Assembly (NCBI RefSeq): GCF_019929665.1
Contig: NZ_JAHZPZ010000001.1
Location: 639,147-703,146 of the forward strand
Source of the DNA: Streptococcus infantis
Lineage (GTDB): Bacteria > Bacillota > Bacilli > Lactobacillales > Streptococcaceae
Reading direction: 5' to 3'
DNA length: 64,000 nucleotides
A program made the translations under genes and the position numbers. Each line of letters opens with the position of its first letter. Position 1 is the first letter of the stretch. Positions 1 to 7,764 of this stretch are shown one piece after another. Below the pieces are notes generated by a model. It was not told the DNA's origin. It ran no database searches and worked only from the letters and a program-made list of their open reading frames with translations.

Positions 1-146
1 CTGTTGACGGCGAGATATGGACCACACGATTATTTGGCGAACGTAGCGCCTCTATTATGTGGCAAGTCGAAAATATTGATGGTATCGAAGCCATCCTCAT
101 TGACAAAGATGGACGCTTAGCTTGTTCATCTGGTATCCAACGATAA
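1..146 (+). CDS. apbE: FAD:protein FMN transferase, C-terminal fragment
   Basis: The reading frame is open from base 3 to a TAA at 144-146 and gives 47 residues, including TRLFGERSASIMW, GIEAILIDKDG and a closing SSGIQR. This resembles the last strand-turn-strand of ApbE-family enzymes, which transfer FMN from FAD onto a Ser or Thr of a target protein. The active site and metal-binding residues lie outside the window, so the family call rests on the tail alone. The call fits the context: two FMN-reductase-like genes follow on the same strand, and the second ends in ApbE-like target motifs. Another enzyme with a similar C-terminus is possible. Confidence 0.65.
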   Translation, partial: VDGEIWTTRLFGERSASIMWQVENIDGIEAILIDKDGRLACSSGIQR

Positions 147-180
147 ATCATTAATAATGCAAAAAGAGAAAGGAAAGCCC

Positions 181-786
181 ATGCTTAAACTTATTGCTAT
201 TGTAGGAACTAACTCAAAACGTTCCACAAACCGCCAACTGCTTCAATATATGCAGAAACACTTTGCTGATAAAGCAGAAATCGAATTGGTAGAAATTAAG
301 GATCTACCTGTATTTAACAAACCAGCTGACAAACAAATCCCAGCTGAAGCTACGGAAATCGCTGCTAAAATCGAAGCTGCTGATGGAGTTATTATCGGTA
401 CTCCAGAATACGACCACTCAATCCCAGCTGTTCTTATGAGCGCTCTTGCTTGGATTTCATATGGTGTATTCCCGCTTTTGAACAAACCTGTCATGATTAC
501 AGGTGCTTCATATGGTACACTCGGTTCATCACGTGCTCAATTGCAACTTCGTCAAATTCTTAATGCTCCTGAAATCAAAGCAAATGTTCTCCCAGATGAA
601 TTCTTGCTTTCACATTCTCTTCAAGCATTTGATCAAAATGGTGACTTGGTAGATCTTGATGTCATCAAGAAATTGGATGCCATCTTTGATGACTTCCGTA
701 TCTTTGTTAAAGTTACTGAGAAATTGCGTAACGCACAAGAGCTTCTTCGCAAAGATGCTGAAGATTTTGATTGGGAAAATTTGTAA
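181..786 (+). CDS. NADPH-dependent FMN reductase family flavoprotein
   Basis: This 201-residue protein has a flavodoxin-like fold of the FMN_red family. MLKLIAIVGTNSKRSTNR at the N-terminus is the phosphate-binding first strand and loop. GVIIGTPEYDHSIPAVL around residues 78-94 is the second flavin-contacting segment, and an ITGASYGTLGSSRAQLQLR stretch follows. Such proteins pass electrons from NAD(P)H to FMN or to quinone-like acceptors. I chose the ATG at 181 because GAAAGGAA lies just upstream and the residues before it are not conserved-looking. It lies 34 bases after the apbE fragment and 17 bases before the larger paralogue, so one transcript is likely. The physiological acceptor is unknown. 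Confidence 0.85.
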   Translation: MLKLIAIVGTNSKRSTNRQLLQYMQKHFADKAEIELVEIKDLPVFNKPADKQIPAEATEIAAKIEAADGVIIGTPEYDHSIPAVLMSALAWISYGVFPLLNKPVMITGASYGTLGSSRAQLQLRQILNAPEIKANVLPDEFLLSHSLQAFDQNGDLVDLDVIKKLDAIFDDFRIFVKVTEKLRNAQELLRKDAEDFDWENL

Positions 787-803
787 GATAGGAGATCGAA
801 AGA

Positions 804-2051
804 ATGAAATTTGTTGGACTTGTTGGATCAAACTACGATCAATCATATAACCGCAAACTCTTGGAGTTCATCCGCCGTCAGTTTAAATTTAAATTTGAAC
901 TAGAAGTTTTGGAAATCGATGAAGTTCCAATGTTTAACCAAGACGAAAAATGGGACGAGAGCTTCCAGTTGCGCCTTCTTTATAACAAAATCACTCGAGC
1001 TGATGGTGTGATTATTGCTACTCCAGAGCACAACCACACTATTTCTGCTTCACTTAAGTCAGTCCTTGAATGGCTTTCATACGAAGTTCATCCATTTGAA
1101 AACAAACCAGTTATGATTGTGGGTGCTTCATACTACGATCAAGGAACTTCACGTGCTCAAGTTCACCTTCGTAAAATTCTTGATGCGCCAGGAGTAAATG
1201 CCTACACATTACCAGGTAATGAGTTCCTTCTTGGAAAAGCCAAAGAAGCTTTTGATGCAAAAGGAAATATTATTAACGAAGGAACTGTTAAATTCCTTGA
1301 AACTTGCTTAGATAACTTTGTCAAATACGTAGGAGTCGTTTCTAATTTGAAAAAACCAAAACCAATTGAACCAGAAGACTTGGATTGTGGAAAACCAATT
1401 GCCACAACTATTACAGAAGTTGACCCTGATGATCCAGAATGGGTAGAAAAAGTTGCAGAAATCACAGGTGCTGTTTCAGGTGATACATACGTTAAACTTG
1501 ACCATGGTATCCTTACAGTTAACCAAATCGATATGTTCTTGAAAGCTATGCCTTTTGAATTGACATATGCTGATGACAACAACCAATTCCTATACTACAA
1601 CAACGCTCATCAAGATCCAGAAACAATGTTTGCGAAACGTGTGCCACCTCAATCTGGTAGCCGTATGTCAACAGTTCACGGATCACTTCCACCTGCACGT
1701 ATGAAAAATGTTGAGTGGGTTATTGGTACGCTTCGCAATGGCAACCAAGAATACGTACGTACAATTGTTCCTGGTTCACCTGCAGGTGTTATCAATACTC
1801 ACAACTACCAAGCTATGTACTATCCTGATGGATCATATGCTGGTATCAATGAAATTGTCTTTAACTTCCAACCATGGCTTGACTGGTACTTGAAAGAAAC
1901 TGGTCAACGTTTGGTAGGCGGTAGCGGACCTTTTGCTCCTGCTGCTGGAGGTCACGGAGATGCCGATGCTACTTCTGGTGCATCTGATGCTGGAGGACAT
2001 GGTGATGGTGCCCACGGAGCTGCTGATGCTACTTCTGGTGCAAGTAACTAA
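804..2051 (+). CDS. FMN reductase fused to a PAS-like domain with a TSGAS-repeat tail
   Basis: This 415-residue protein has three parts. Residues 1-180 form an FMN_red flavodoxin-like domain paralogous to the upstream gene (GVIIATPEHNHTISASLKS, then IVGASYYDQGTSRAQVHLR). Residues about 230-372 (from LDHGILTVNQIDMF to FNFQPWLDWYL) resemble the C-terminal PAS-like domain of DUF438 proteins. Residues 382-415 are a Gly/His/Asp/Ala-rich tail with two copies of DATSGAS. TSGAS resembles the (S/T)GA(T/S) core that ApbE flavinylates, and an apbE-like gene lies upstream. No signal peptide is visible, so the protein is probably cytoplasmic. RBS TAGGAG precedes the ATG at 804. The domain calls are good; covalent flavin attachment is inference. 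Confidence 0.8.
   Translation: MKFVGLVGSNYDQSYNRKLLEFIRRQFKFKFELEVLEIDEVPMFNQDEKWDESFQLRLLYNKITRADGVIIATPEHNHTISASLKSVLEWLSYEVHPFENKPVMIVGASYYDQGTSRAQVHLRKILDAPGVNAYTLPGNEFLLGKAKEAFDAKGNIINEGTVKFLETCLDNFVKYVGVVSNLKKPKPIEPEDLDCGKPIATTITEVDPDDPEWVEKVAEITGAVSGDTYVKLDHGILTVNQIDMFLKAMPFELTYADDNNQFLYYNNAHQDPETMFAKRVPPQSGSRMSTVHGSLPPARMKNVEWVIGTLRNGNQEYVRTIVPGSPAGVINTHNYQAMYYPDGSYAGINEIVFNFQPWLDWYLKETGQRLVGGSGPFAPAAGGHGDADATSGASDAGGHGDGAHGAADATSGASN
1965..2042 (+). repeat. 18-bp direct repeat encoding the two DATSGAS motifs
   Basis: The same 18 bases (GATGCTACTTCTGGTGCA) occur at 1965-1982 and 2025-2042, exactly 60 bp apart and in frame. The intervening segment repeats GGHGD with variations. The arrangement looks like a recent in-frame tail duplication and could vary in copy number between strains. 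Confidence 0.9.
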
Positions 2052-2059
2052 TAACTAAC

Positions 2060-2089
2060 AAAAAGGAACCCAAAATGGTTCCTTTTTTA
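2060..2089 (+). terminator. Rho-independent terminator after the flavoprotein genes
   Basis: AAAAAGGAACC pairs with GGTTCCTTTTTT across a short A-rich loop, starting 9 bases after the stop codon. The run of T residues on the + strand completes an intrinsic terminator. Confidence 0.85.
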
Positions 2090-2098
2090 TAATAGAAA

Positions 2099-2132
2099 TC
2101 TCGGTTCGCACACACAAACCGAGAATTTTTTT
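2099..2132. terminator. Second hairpin in the convergent intergenic space
   Basis: TCTCGGTT pairs with AACCGAGA (8 bp), followed by a T run on the + strand. It lies three bases from the end of the convergent UPF0291 gene and probably acts as a back-up or bidirectional terminator. Confidence 0.7.
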
Positions 2133-2134
2133 AT

Positions 2135-2392
2135 TTATGAATTCGGATCATCAAGACTACGGCCGTGTAAACCTTTTTCTCGTTGCACTTGACGAAGTTT
2201 TTCAGGAGTCACATCATTACCATCTTCATCGACGATTTTGATTCCTTCAACGTGATGACGTACTGAACGACGATAGCCTTCGATATATTCCTCACGAAGT
2301 TTGGCTTGTTCTACTTTTTCTTCCGCAGTCAAGCCTTCTGTTTTTTTCTTTTTAGCAAGTTCATTAATACGAGCGATTTTTTCTGGTGTCAT
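2135..2392 (-). CDS. UPF0291 / DUF896 small protein
   Basis: This 85-residue, highly charged, soluble protein begins [17 protein letters not shown] and ends with [12 protein letters not shown]. The N-terminal helical hairpin ([21 protein letters not shown]) is the hallmark of the DUF896/YnzC family. The function is not established. It follows glyS by 29 bases on the same strand with a GGAGG ribosome site and is probably the last gene of the glyQ-glyS transcript. Confidence 0.85.
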   Translation of the reverse strand: MTPEKIARINELAKKKKTEGLTAEEKVEQAKLREEYIEGYRRSVRHHVEGIKIVDEDGNDVTPEKLRQVQREKGLHGRSLDDPNS

Positions 2393-2421
2393 ATTTGGAC
2401 CTCCAATCTATTTTTCAATTA

Positions 2422-4458
2422 CTATTTTGTATTAAGAAGGTTAAAAGCAGCCACTGTTTTTGCTTTATTGACAAGTTCAGCTAGAATAGCCAAACGATTA
2501 TTCTTAACATCAATATCCTCTGCCATAACCATGGTATTGTCAAAGAATGCATCAATAACTGGACTAAGAGCAAATAATTGCTCTAATTTATCACTAGCTG
2601 AACCTTTCAATTCTAAGCTTTCTACAGCTTGAGCTAGTTCTTTTTCCTGCTCATTTTCAAAGAGATTTGCATCAACTTTGACTGAACCTTCTGCCTTTTC
2701 TGCTAGGTTAAAGGCACGAGATAATGACTCAACTGATGATTTGTAATCTTCAGTTTTAGCAGCTTCTGAAAGAGCTTCTGCCGCTTCAATCATATCAGAG
2801 ACAACAAAGTTTGAGCTTGCTAGAACAGCTTCTTTAATATCTTTTGCTGTAGAATCCATCATCTTATCAACACGAGCTTTGATGAAGTTAAGCACTTCTT
2901 CTTGGTTATCGTAAGTTAAACTATCAAACGATAAAGCATAAAGACTGGCAATCAACTCGTCCATCGGAATATTCCATCCAAAGTCTTCTAAGATTCGAAC
3001 AATCCCTTGTGTTGCACGACGAAGGGCATAAGGGTCGTTAGAACCAGATGGAATCAAACCAACAGAGAAGAAAGATAAGAGAGTATCTAATTTATCGGCT
3101 AGTGCAAGTATTGCTCCAACTTTAGATTCAGGAAGAGCTCCGTCTGCTGAGTCTGGAAGGTAGTGTTCACGGATTGCTTGTGCCACTGCAGCATTTTCAC
3201 CTGCAAGAATCGCATACTTCTCACCCATGATCCCTTGAAGCTCATCAAATTCACCAACCATACCGGTTAAGAGGTCAAATTTATAAATGGCTGCAGCACG
3301 AGCAAGATCAATAGATTCATCAACTGATAGACCAGCTTTTTCTGCTAGCAGGATAGCAATTTGCCCTGTACGAATCATGTGTTCACGAAGTGATCCAATC
3401 TTTTCATGGAAGGTAACGTGTGAAAGTTTAGCAACTAAATCTTCAATCTTGAGTTTTTGGTCTTCACGCCAGAAGAATTCTCCATCTTCCAAACGAGCAA
3501 CCAAAACTTTCTCATTTCCTCGAATGACATTTTCCAAGTGTTCAGCATTTCCGTTACGAACTGAAATGAAGTTTGGTCTTAGGTTTCCATCAAGATCACG
3601 GACAACAAAATAACGTTGATGAGTTTCCATTGAAGTAACCAAAACTTCTTCTGGAACTTCTAGGTATTTAGGCTCAAAATTACCCATAAAAGCGGTTGGA
3701 TATTCAACCAAGTTTAAGACTTCGTTTAAAAGTCCTTCATCAATCTGTACTTGAACGCCATGTTCTGCTTCAATTTCCTTAATTTGTTCACGAATCATAT
3801 TTTCACGTTCAATGCTATCAGCAATGACATAGACTTTGCGTAAGTCTTCTTCGTAACTATCAGCATGACGGATTTCAACTTCATGTCCAAGGAAGCGATG
3901 TCCGCGGCTGACTCTGCCTGAATGAATATCTAAGAAATCTAGGTCAAGAGCTTCATCATCCAAAAGCACTGTCAAAGTGTGGACTGGACGGATATATTCA
4001 AAAGTATTGTTTGCCCAACGCATGCTAACAGGGAAATTTAAGCTAGCCAAGACTTCTGGAATTCCAGTCAGAACTTCTTCCGCTGGTTTTCCAGCTTCAT
4101 GCTTAGTTACATAGACGTATTCTTCACCTTTGATTTCACGGAATTCAATGTCATCTACAGTCAAGCCTTTTCCACGGACAAACCCTTGTGCTGCTTTAGA
4201 GAAATTTCCTTCTGCATCCAAAGCAATTTTCTTAGAAGGTCCTTTAAAATCTTCAGTCAAATCTGTTTGTTGGTCTGCTAAACCAAGTACACGAACAGCT
4301 AAACGACGTGGAGTTGAAAATGTTTGAATCCCTTCATATGAAAGGCGGTTGTCATCCAAGAAGGCTGCCATTTTTTCGCCGAGTTGTTTTTCACTTGGTG
4401 TGACAACGTAGGCTGGTAACTCTTCGAGTCCTAGTTCTACTAATAAGTTTTTTGTCAT
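2422..4458 (-). CDS. glyS: Glycyl-tRNA synthetase beta subunit
   Basis: This 678-residue protein starts [19 protein letters not shown], the typical beta-subunit N-terminus. With GlyQ it forms the alpha2beta2 bacterial glycyl-tRNA synthetase; the beta chain contributes tRNA recognition. An HD-like stretch, HYLPDSADG...ALADKLDTL, and a C-terminal DALR-like helical region with [11 protein letters not shown] are visible. An in-frame start six codons upstream exists, but AAAGGAA is correctly placed for the ATG at 4458. It is cotranscribed after glyQ, separated from it by a structured 216-base spacer. Confidence 0.97.
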   Translation of the reverse strand: MTKNLLVELGLEELPAYVVTPSEKQLGEKMAAFLDDNRLSYEGIQTFSTPRRLAVRVLGLADQQTDLTEDFKGPSKKIALDAEGNFSKAAQGFVRGKGLTVDDIEFREIKGEEYVYVTKHEAGKPAEEVLTGIPEVLASLNFPVSMRWANNTFEYIRPVHTLTVLLDDEALDLDFLDIHSGRVSRGHRFLGHEVEIRHADSYEEDLRKVYVIADSIERENMIREQIKEIEAEHGVQVQIDEGLLNEVLNLVEYPTAFMGNFEPKYLEVPEEVLVTSMETHQRYFVVRDLDGNLRPNFISVRNGNAEHLENVIRGNEKVLVARLEDGEFFWREDQKLKIEDLVAKLSHVTFHEKIGSLREHMIRTGQIAILLAEKAGLSVDESIDLARAAAIYKFDLLTGMVGEFDELQGIMGEKYAILAGENAAVAQAIREHYLPDSADGALPESKVGAILALADKLDTLLSFFSVGLIPSGSNDPYALRRATQGIVRILEDFGWNIPMDELIASLYALSFDSLTYDNQEEVLNFIKARVDKMMDSTAKDIKEAVLASSNFVVSDMIEAAEALSEAAKTEDYKSSVESLSRAFNLAEKAEGSVKVDANLFENEQEKELAQAVESLELKGSASDKLEQLFALSPVIDAFFDNTMVMAEDIDVKNNRLAILAELVNKAKTVAAFNLLNTK

Positions 4459-4492
4459 GTTTTTTCCTTTACACAATCAATTAATTTTCTTC

Positions 4493-4623
4493 AACAAGAC
4501 CTTTAGTAGTGGGGGACGCAAGCAAACCTTCAGTTTCATTGCTAACTGTCAAGCCTTAAGTCTCGTCAGTTCCCCAGTCGGATAAGAAACTTCTTATCCG
4601 ACTTTCACTACAGAGGTCTTGTT
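4493..4623 (-). other. Structured spacer RNA between glyQ and glyS
   Basis: This segment is closed by AACAAGACCT (4493-4502) and AGGTCTTGTT (4614-4623), continued by GTAGTG/CACTAC. Inside lie a strong hairpin (GTCGGATAAG with CTTATCCGAC, 4577-4602), a GGGGA/TCCCC pairing, and a CAGTT/AACTG stem at 4531-4548 with an alternative partner at 4567-4571. The whole looks like a multi-branch fold. It may stabilise or process the glyQS mRNA or be a remnant of a small repeat element. No T run follows, so it is not a simple terminator. Confidence 0.6.
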
Positions 4624-4674
4624 TTATTTAGCGACCTACGGTCGACTTTCAGTCATTTATTCCTGTAATTCTGT

Positions 4675-5592
4675 CTATTCTTCCTCTTCTGCTAGGAGTT
4701 TTGCGCGGGTGGCTTCGTCTAGCAGTGGGTAACCGAGTTTCTTACGTTCTGCGACGAAGGTTTTAGCAACGACACGGGCCAAGTTACGGATGCGGGCAAT
4801 GTAACCGGCACGTTCTGTAACTGATACCGCTCCACGAGCGTCAAGCAAGTTGAAGGTATGTGAACATTTCAAAACGTAGTCATAGGCTGGGTGCACAAGG
4901 CCTAATTCCAAAGCACGTCCAGCTTCTTTTTCAAACTTTTCAAAGTTTTCAAGAAGCATATCTTGGTCAGAAACTTCAAAGCTGTATTTTGAATGCTCAT
5001 ATTCTGGCTGAAGGAAGATTTCTCCATATTTAACACCTGGAGCCCACTCAATATCGTAAACTGAGTCTACTTCTTGGATATAAGAAGCTAAGCGTTCCAA
5101 TCCATAAGTGACCTCGGCGGTAACAGGACCTGTTGCTAAACCACCGACTTGTTGGAAGTAAGTGAACTGGGTGATTTCCATACCATCAAGCCACACTTCC
5201 CATCCAAGACCAGCTGAACCAGTTGATGGATTTTCCCAGTTATCTTCAACGAAACGAATATCGTGTTCCAATGGGTTGATTCCCAATTTTTCCAAAGACT
5301 CAAGGTAGAGTTCTTGGATATTTGATGGAGATGGTTTCATAACTACTTGGAATTGGTGGTGTTGGTAGAGACGATTTGGGTTTTCTCCGTAACGACCGTC
5401 AGCAGGACGACGAGATGGTTCTACATAAGCCGCATTCCATGGCTCAGGACCAATGGCACGAAGGAAAGTGTAAGGACTCATGGTTCCCGCACCTTTTTCG
5501 TTATCATAAGCCTGCATCAGCATACAACCCTGGTCATTCCAGTATTGTTGCAAAGTCAAGATAATCTCTTGGAAGGTTAGTTTTTTAGACAT
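4675..5592 (-). CDS. glyQ: Glycyl-tRNA synthetase alpha subunit
   Basis: This 305-residue protein begins [18 protein letters not shown]. The class II synthetase core appears as [20 protein letters not shown] followed by [14 protein letters not shown], and as [20 protein letters not shown]. It carries the aminoacylation site that activates glycine; GlyS is the partner. An AAGGAG site precedes the ATG, which lies directly downstream of a glycine T-box leader. Start, length and motifs are all normal. Confidence 0.98.
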   Translation of the reverse strand: MSKKLTFQEIILTLQQYWNDQGCMLMQAYDNEKGAGTMSPYTFLRAIGPEPWNAAYVEPSRRPADGRYGENPNRLYQHHQFQVVMKPSPSNIQELYLESLEKLGINPLEHDIRFVEDNWENPSTGSAGLGWEVWLDGMEITQFTYFQQVGGLATGPVTAEVTYGLERLASYIQEVDSVYDIEWAPGVKYGEIFLQPEYEHSKYSFEVSDQDMLLENFEKFEKEAGRALELGLVHPAYDYVLKCSHTFNLLDARGAVSVTERAGYIARIRNLARVVAKTFVAERKKLGYPLLDEATRAKLLAEEEE

Positions 5593-5605
5593 TATTAACT
5601 CCTTT

Positions 5606-5813
5606 TTTAAATTCTAACGACTTTGGATACAAAAAGAACCGTGTCTTTGCTCCTAAGTCAAGTGACCTAGGGGCGTCAAAAACGCGGTTCCACCCTAATT
5701 TATTACTTCATTATTTTTTATTAAAATACCAAAAGCGCCACACTTATCTCTTAACCACCTGACTCCCACTATCTCAGGCTCGCTTAGGATTTACCGATAA
5801 GATATTCTTTCTT
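5606..5813 (-). promoter_or_regulatory. Glycine T-box leader of glyQ-glyS
   Basis: The conserved T-box core AGGGTGGAACCGCG lies on the minus strand at 5683-5696. In stem I, CTTATC pairs with GATAAG and a GAAAG/CTTTT-type stem lies outside it; the internal loop between them holds GGC (5737-5739), a glycine specifier codon. Downstream, CGGTTCTTTTTG (about 5633-5644) can pair with GAACCG of the core to form the terminator. Uncharged tRNA-Gly should stabilise the antiterminator and allow glyQ transcription. Confidence 0.92.
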
Positions 5814-5819
5814 GCGTCT

Positions 5820-5848
5820 ATTATAACAAAATGCAATTAAAAAGTAAA
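5820..5848 (-). promoter_or_regulatory. Promoter of the glyQ T-box transcript
   Basis: Minus-strand TATAAT at 5820-5825 is preceded by TGT (extended -10). A TTTACT -35 lies 17 bases upstream at 5843-5848. Start of transcription falls just before stem I of the T-box. The remaining bases up to about 5935 show no further feature I can support. Confidence 0.75.
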
Positions 5849-5935
5849 ATTATTTTCATAAGGAATCTCCAATAATTCACCTAAAATAGAAATACTAATT
5901 TAACGCCATTCTCTTTCTTGCCCCTTTTTGAACAA

Positions 5936-5972
5936 AAAGAAAAACCACTACTCCTAAGAATAGCGGTTTAAT
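5936..5972 (-). terminator. Terminator after rplL
   Basis: On the minus strand AAACCGCTA pairs with TAGTGGTTT (one G-U pair) around a short loop, followed by TTTTTCTTTTTG. It closes the rplJ-rplL transcript. Confidence 0.8.
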
Positions 5973-6004
5973 CATGTTTTTAAGCTACAAATGTAGTCGC
6001 TCTA

Positions 6005-6373
6005 TTATTTAAGAGTAACTGAAGCTCCAGCTTCTTCCAATTTAGCTTTGATTTCTTCAGCTTCTGCAGTTGGAACGCCTTCTTTGATGACACCTGGTGC
6101 ACCATCAACAAGTTCTTTAGCTTCTTTAAGTCCAAGACCAGTGATTTCACGTACAACTTTGATAACGCCAACTTTTTTGTCACCAGCAGCTGTCAATTCA
6201 ACGTCAAATGAGTCTTTAGCAGCACCAGCGTCAGCAGCACCAGCTGCAGCAACAGCTACAGGAGCAGCTGCAGTTACACCAAATTCTTCTTCGATAGCTT
6301 TTACAAGGTCGTTCAATTCAAGGATTGAAGCTTCTTTAATTTCAGCAATAATGTTTTCAATGTTCAATGCCAT
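6005..6373 (-). CDS. rplL: 50S ribosomal protein L7/L12
   Basis: This 122-residue acidic stalk protein starts [17 protein letters not shown]. An N-terminal dimerisation helix is followed by an Ala/Gly-rich hinge ([18 protein letters not shown]) and the C-terminal factor-binding domain ([20 protein letters not shown]). It recruits translation GTPases to the ribosome. The ATG at 6373 is preceded by GGAGGAAATAACA; the longer frame adds five unlikely residues. It lies 75 bases after rplJ. Confidence 0.98.
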   Translation of the reverse strand: MALNIENIIAEIKEASILELNDLVKAIEEEFGVTAAAPVAVAAAGAADAGAAKDSFDVELTAAGDKKVGVIKVVREITGLGLKEAKELVDGAPGVIKEGVPTAEAEEIKAKLEEAGASVTLK

Positions 6374-6427
6374 TGTTATTTCCTCCAAATAAGTTTAAAT
6401 TTAATTTTGTTATTTTTTTGTAGCTAG

Positions 6428-6442
6428 GCTACGCTGCGTAGC
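6428..6442 (-). other. Compact hairpin between rplJ and rplL
   Basis: GCTACGC and GCGTAGC form a seven-pair stem with a one-base centre, starting seven bases after the rplJ stop. There is no T run. It could be an RNA processing or stability element that lets rplL be made in excess of rplJ, as the stalk stoichiometry requires; that role is inference. Confidence 0.5.
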
Positions 6443-6448
6443 TTATGA

Positions 6449-6949
6449 TTAAGCTGCGTCTTCTTTGTTGTCTGCAACCGCTTTGACTGCAAGAGCAACG
6501 TTGCGCACTGGCGCTTGAAGTACAGAAAGGAGCATAGAAAGAAGTCCTTCGCGACTTGGAAGAGTTGCAAGAGCAACGATTTCTTCTTTTGATGCGACAG
6601 CGCCTTCGATTGCACCACCTTTGATTTCAAGTGCTTCAGCGTTTTTAGCAAAGTCGTTCAAGATTTTCGCTGGTGCGATAACATCTTCGTTAGAAAATGC
6701 TACTGCAGATGGTCCAACAAAAACAGATGCAAGATCTTCAAGACCAGCTTTTTCAGCTGCACGACGTAAGATTGAGTTTTTGATAACTTTATACTCAACT
6801 TCGCTTCCACGAAGCTCACGACGAAGAACTGTATCTTGTTCAACTGTCAAACCACGAGCGTCTACAACGACGATTGATGCAGCAGCTTTCATTTTCTCAG
6901 CTACTACGTCAACTAGTTCCGCTTTCTTAGCAATAATTGCTTCACTCAT
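6449..6949 (-). CDS. rplJ: 50S ribosomal protein L10
   Basis: This 166-residue protein starts [20 protein letters not shown]. It anchors the L7/L12 dimers at the base of the ribosomal stalk and contacts 23S rRNA. The segment [19 protein letters not shown] and the central [15 protein letters not shown] are typical. CGGAGGTG precedes the ATG at 6949; a longer frame extends into the leader and is not used. The long structured leader fits autogenous control by the L10-L12 complex. Confidence 0.98.
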   Translation of the reverse strand: MSEAIIAKKAELVDVVAEKMKAAASIVVVDARGLTVEQDTVLRRELRGSEVEYKVIKNSILRRAAEKAGLEDLASVFVGPSAVAFSNEDVIAPAKILNDFAKNAEALEIKGGAIEGAVASKEEIVALATLPSREGLLSMLLSVLQAPVRNVALAVKAVADNKEDAA

Positions 6950-6961
6950 TAGTGTGTTCAC

Positions 6962-7126
6962 CTCCGTAATTATTTTGCTTGGGGAATTTTTCCAAAAGAA
7001 AAACGCGCCCAAACCTAGACACGAAAGTACAATACGCTTCTTTTTACATGATACGTTTTGTCCTCGGTAGGATATTTATGAGTCTCGCTCCCCTACTGTC
7101 TTAGGCAGTTTTTTCAAACCGTTTAT
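6962..7126 (-). promoter_or_regulatory. L10 autoregulatory leader RNA
   Basis: The roughly 165-base untranslated leader of rplJ contains, on the minus strand, CCTAAGACAGTAGGGGAGCG and then ATATCCTACCGAGG. These match the kink-turn-containing core of the ribosomal protein L10 leader found in Firmicutes. The L10(L12)4 complex is known to bind this type of leader and repress the operon. The downstream hairpin with TTTGGGCGCGTTTTTC may be the regulated terminator. Confidence 0.85.
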
Positions 7127-7127
7127 A

Positions 7128-7156
7128 AGTATATCACAAGAATTCTATCAAAGCAA
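7128..7156 (-). promoter_or_regulatory. Promoter of rplJ-rplL
   Basis: Minus-strand TATACT at 7128-7133 with an extended TGA, and TTGCTT at 7151-7156 with a 17-base spacer. It sits immediately upstream of the L10 leader. Confidence 0.75.
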
Positions 7157-7162
7157 GTATTT

Positions 7163-7190
7163 TTTAAAAAAAATTGAGTTTTTTCTCAAT
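7163..7190 (-). terminator. Terminator after the small membrane protein gene
   Basis: ATTGAG and CTCAAT form a stem around six A residues (minus strand), followed directly by a T run. It ends transcription from the gene at 7228-7626, just upstream of the rplJ promoter. Confidence 0.8.
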
Positions 7191-7227
7191 CCTACTGCCA
7201 CTTAGAGAAGAATATTTAAATATTTTC

Positions 7228-7626
7228 TCAGTAAATGGAAAATACTGGTATCAAGGTATTATAGATTAAGAGCGCATGAAAGAACAACATTAACACATGA
7301 AATATGAATGGAGTATTTCCCGTGACCTGAATGTCCTGATTAGATTTTTGACTGTCTAAGAAAAAAGTTAATGACAAGAAAAGTAGGATTATGCCATAAA
7401 TAATGCTAAGGTGATAAAGAATGAGCCCTATGATACTGAAATAGAGGAAACCGAAAATGGGTATCGAGAAAACAATCAGAGCTAAGGAACCAAATGCGAT
7501 TCTTATTATCGAAATCATTAAGAAACTATAGGCTGTAAATGTAGTAAATTTAGATACTTGGAATCCTAATTTTTTCTGCTTAGATATGTAATGAATGATA
7601 AAAATTGGATAAAGAATATCTACCAT
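7228..7626 (-). CDS. Small integral membrane protein, unrecognised
   Basis: This 132-residue, very hydrophobic protein has about four predicted membrane helices. The first (YPIFIIHYI) is short, and the others lie around residues 30-60, 62-90 and 105-130. No charged catalytic motif or signal is visible. It has its own promoter and terminator, so it is probably expressed, though the ribosome site is weak (AGAGAG). The AT-rich coding sequence and lack of a recognisable family suggest an accessory gene. I assign no function. Confidence 0.65.
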   Translation of the reverse strand: MVDILYPIFIIHYISKQKKLGFQVSKFTTFTAYSFLMISIIRIAFGSLALIVFSIPIFGFLYFSIIGLILYHLSIIYGIILLFLSLTFFLDSQKSNQDIQVTGNTPFIFHVLMLFFHALLIYNTLIPVFSIY

Positions 7627-7666
7627 CTTGACTCTCTATTCTTACTAAGATACTTTACTTTACTTT

Positions 7667-7695
7667 ATTTTAACTATTTTTCCTTCAAAATTCAA
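7667..7695 (-). promoter_or_regulatory. Promoter of the small membrane protein gene
   Basis: Minus-strand TTGAAT (7690-7695), 17-base spacer, TAAAAT (7667-7672). It is divergent from the niaX promoter, and the two -35 boxes are only 8 bp apart. Confidence 0.65.
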
Positions 7696-7703
7696 TTTCT
7701 ATC

Positions 7704-7750
7704 TTGACGGATAATATTATTTAGTGTACTATACAACTGTATATACACAC
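7704..7750 (+). promoter_or_regulatory. niaX promoter with putative NiaR operator
   Basis: TTGACG (7704-7709), 17-base spacer and TACTAT (7727-7732) form the promoter. A palindromic segment covers 7724-7748, with outer arms GTGTA and TACAC and a TATACAACTGTATA centre. It overlaps the -10. NiaR regulators of streptococci bind GTGT...ACAC-type palindromes, and niaR is the second gene of this operon, so repression by nicotinate-bound NiaR is a direct inference. Confidence 0.75.
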
Positions 7751-7764
7751 AAAAAGGAGTTATT

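Noticed and set aside
4493..4623. A tRNA-like or second T-box reading of the glyQ-glyS spacer
   Set aside because: There is no T-box core sequence, no CCA-type acceptor end and no T-loop GTTCGA motif.
6621..7070. 149-codon frame antisense to rplJ and its leader
   Set aside because: It is a shadow of the ribosomal gene and the L10 leader, with a Ser/Ala/Thr-rich product and no ribosome site.
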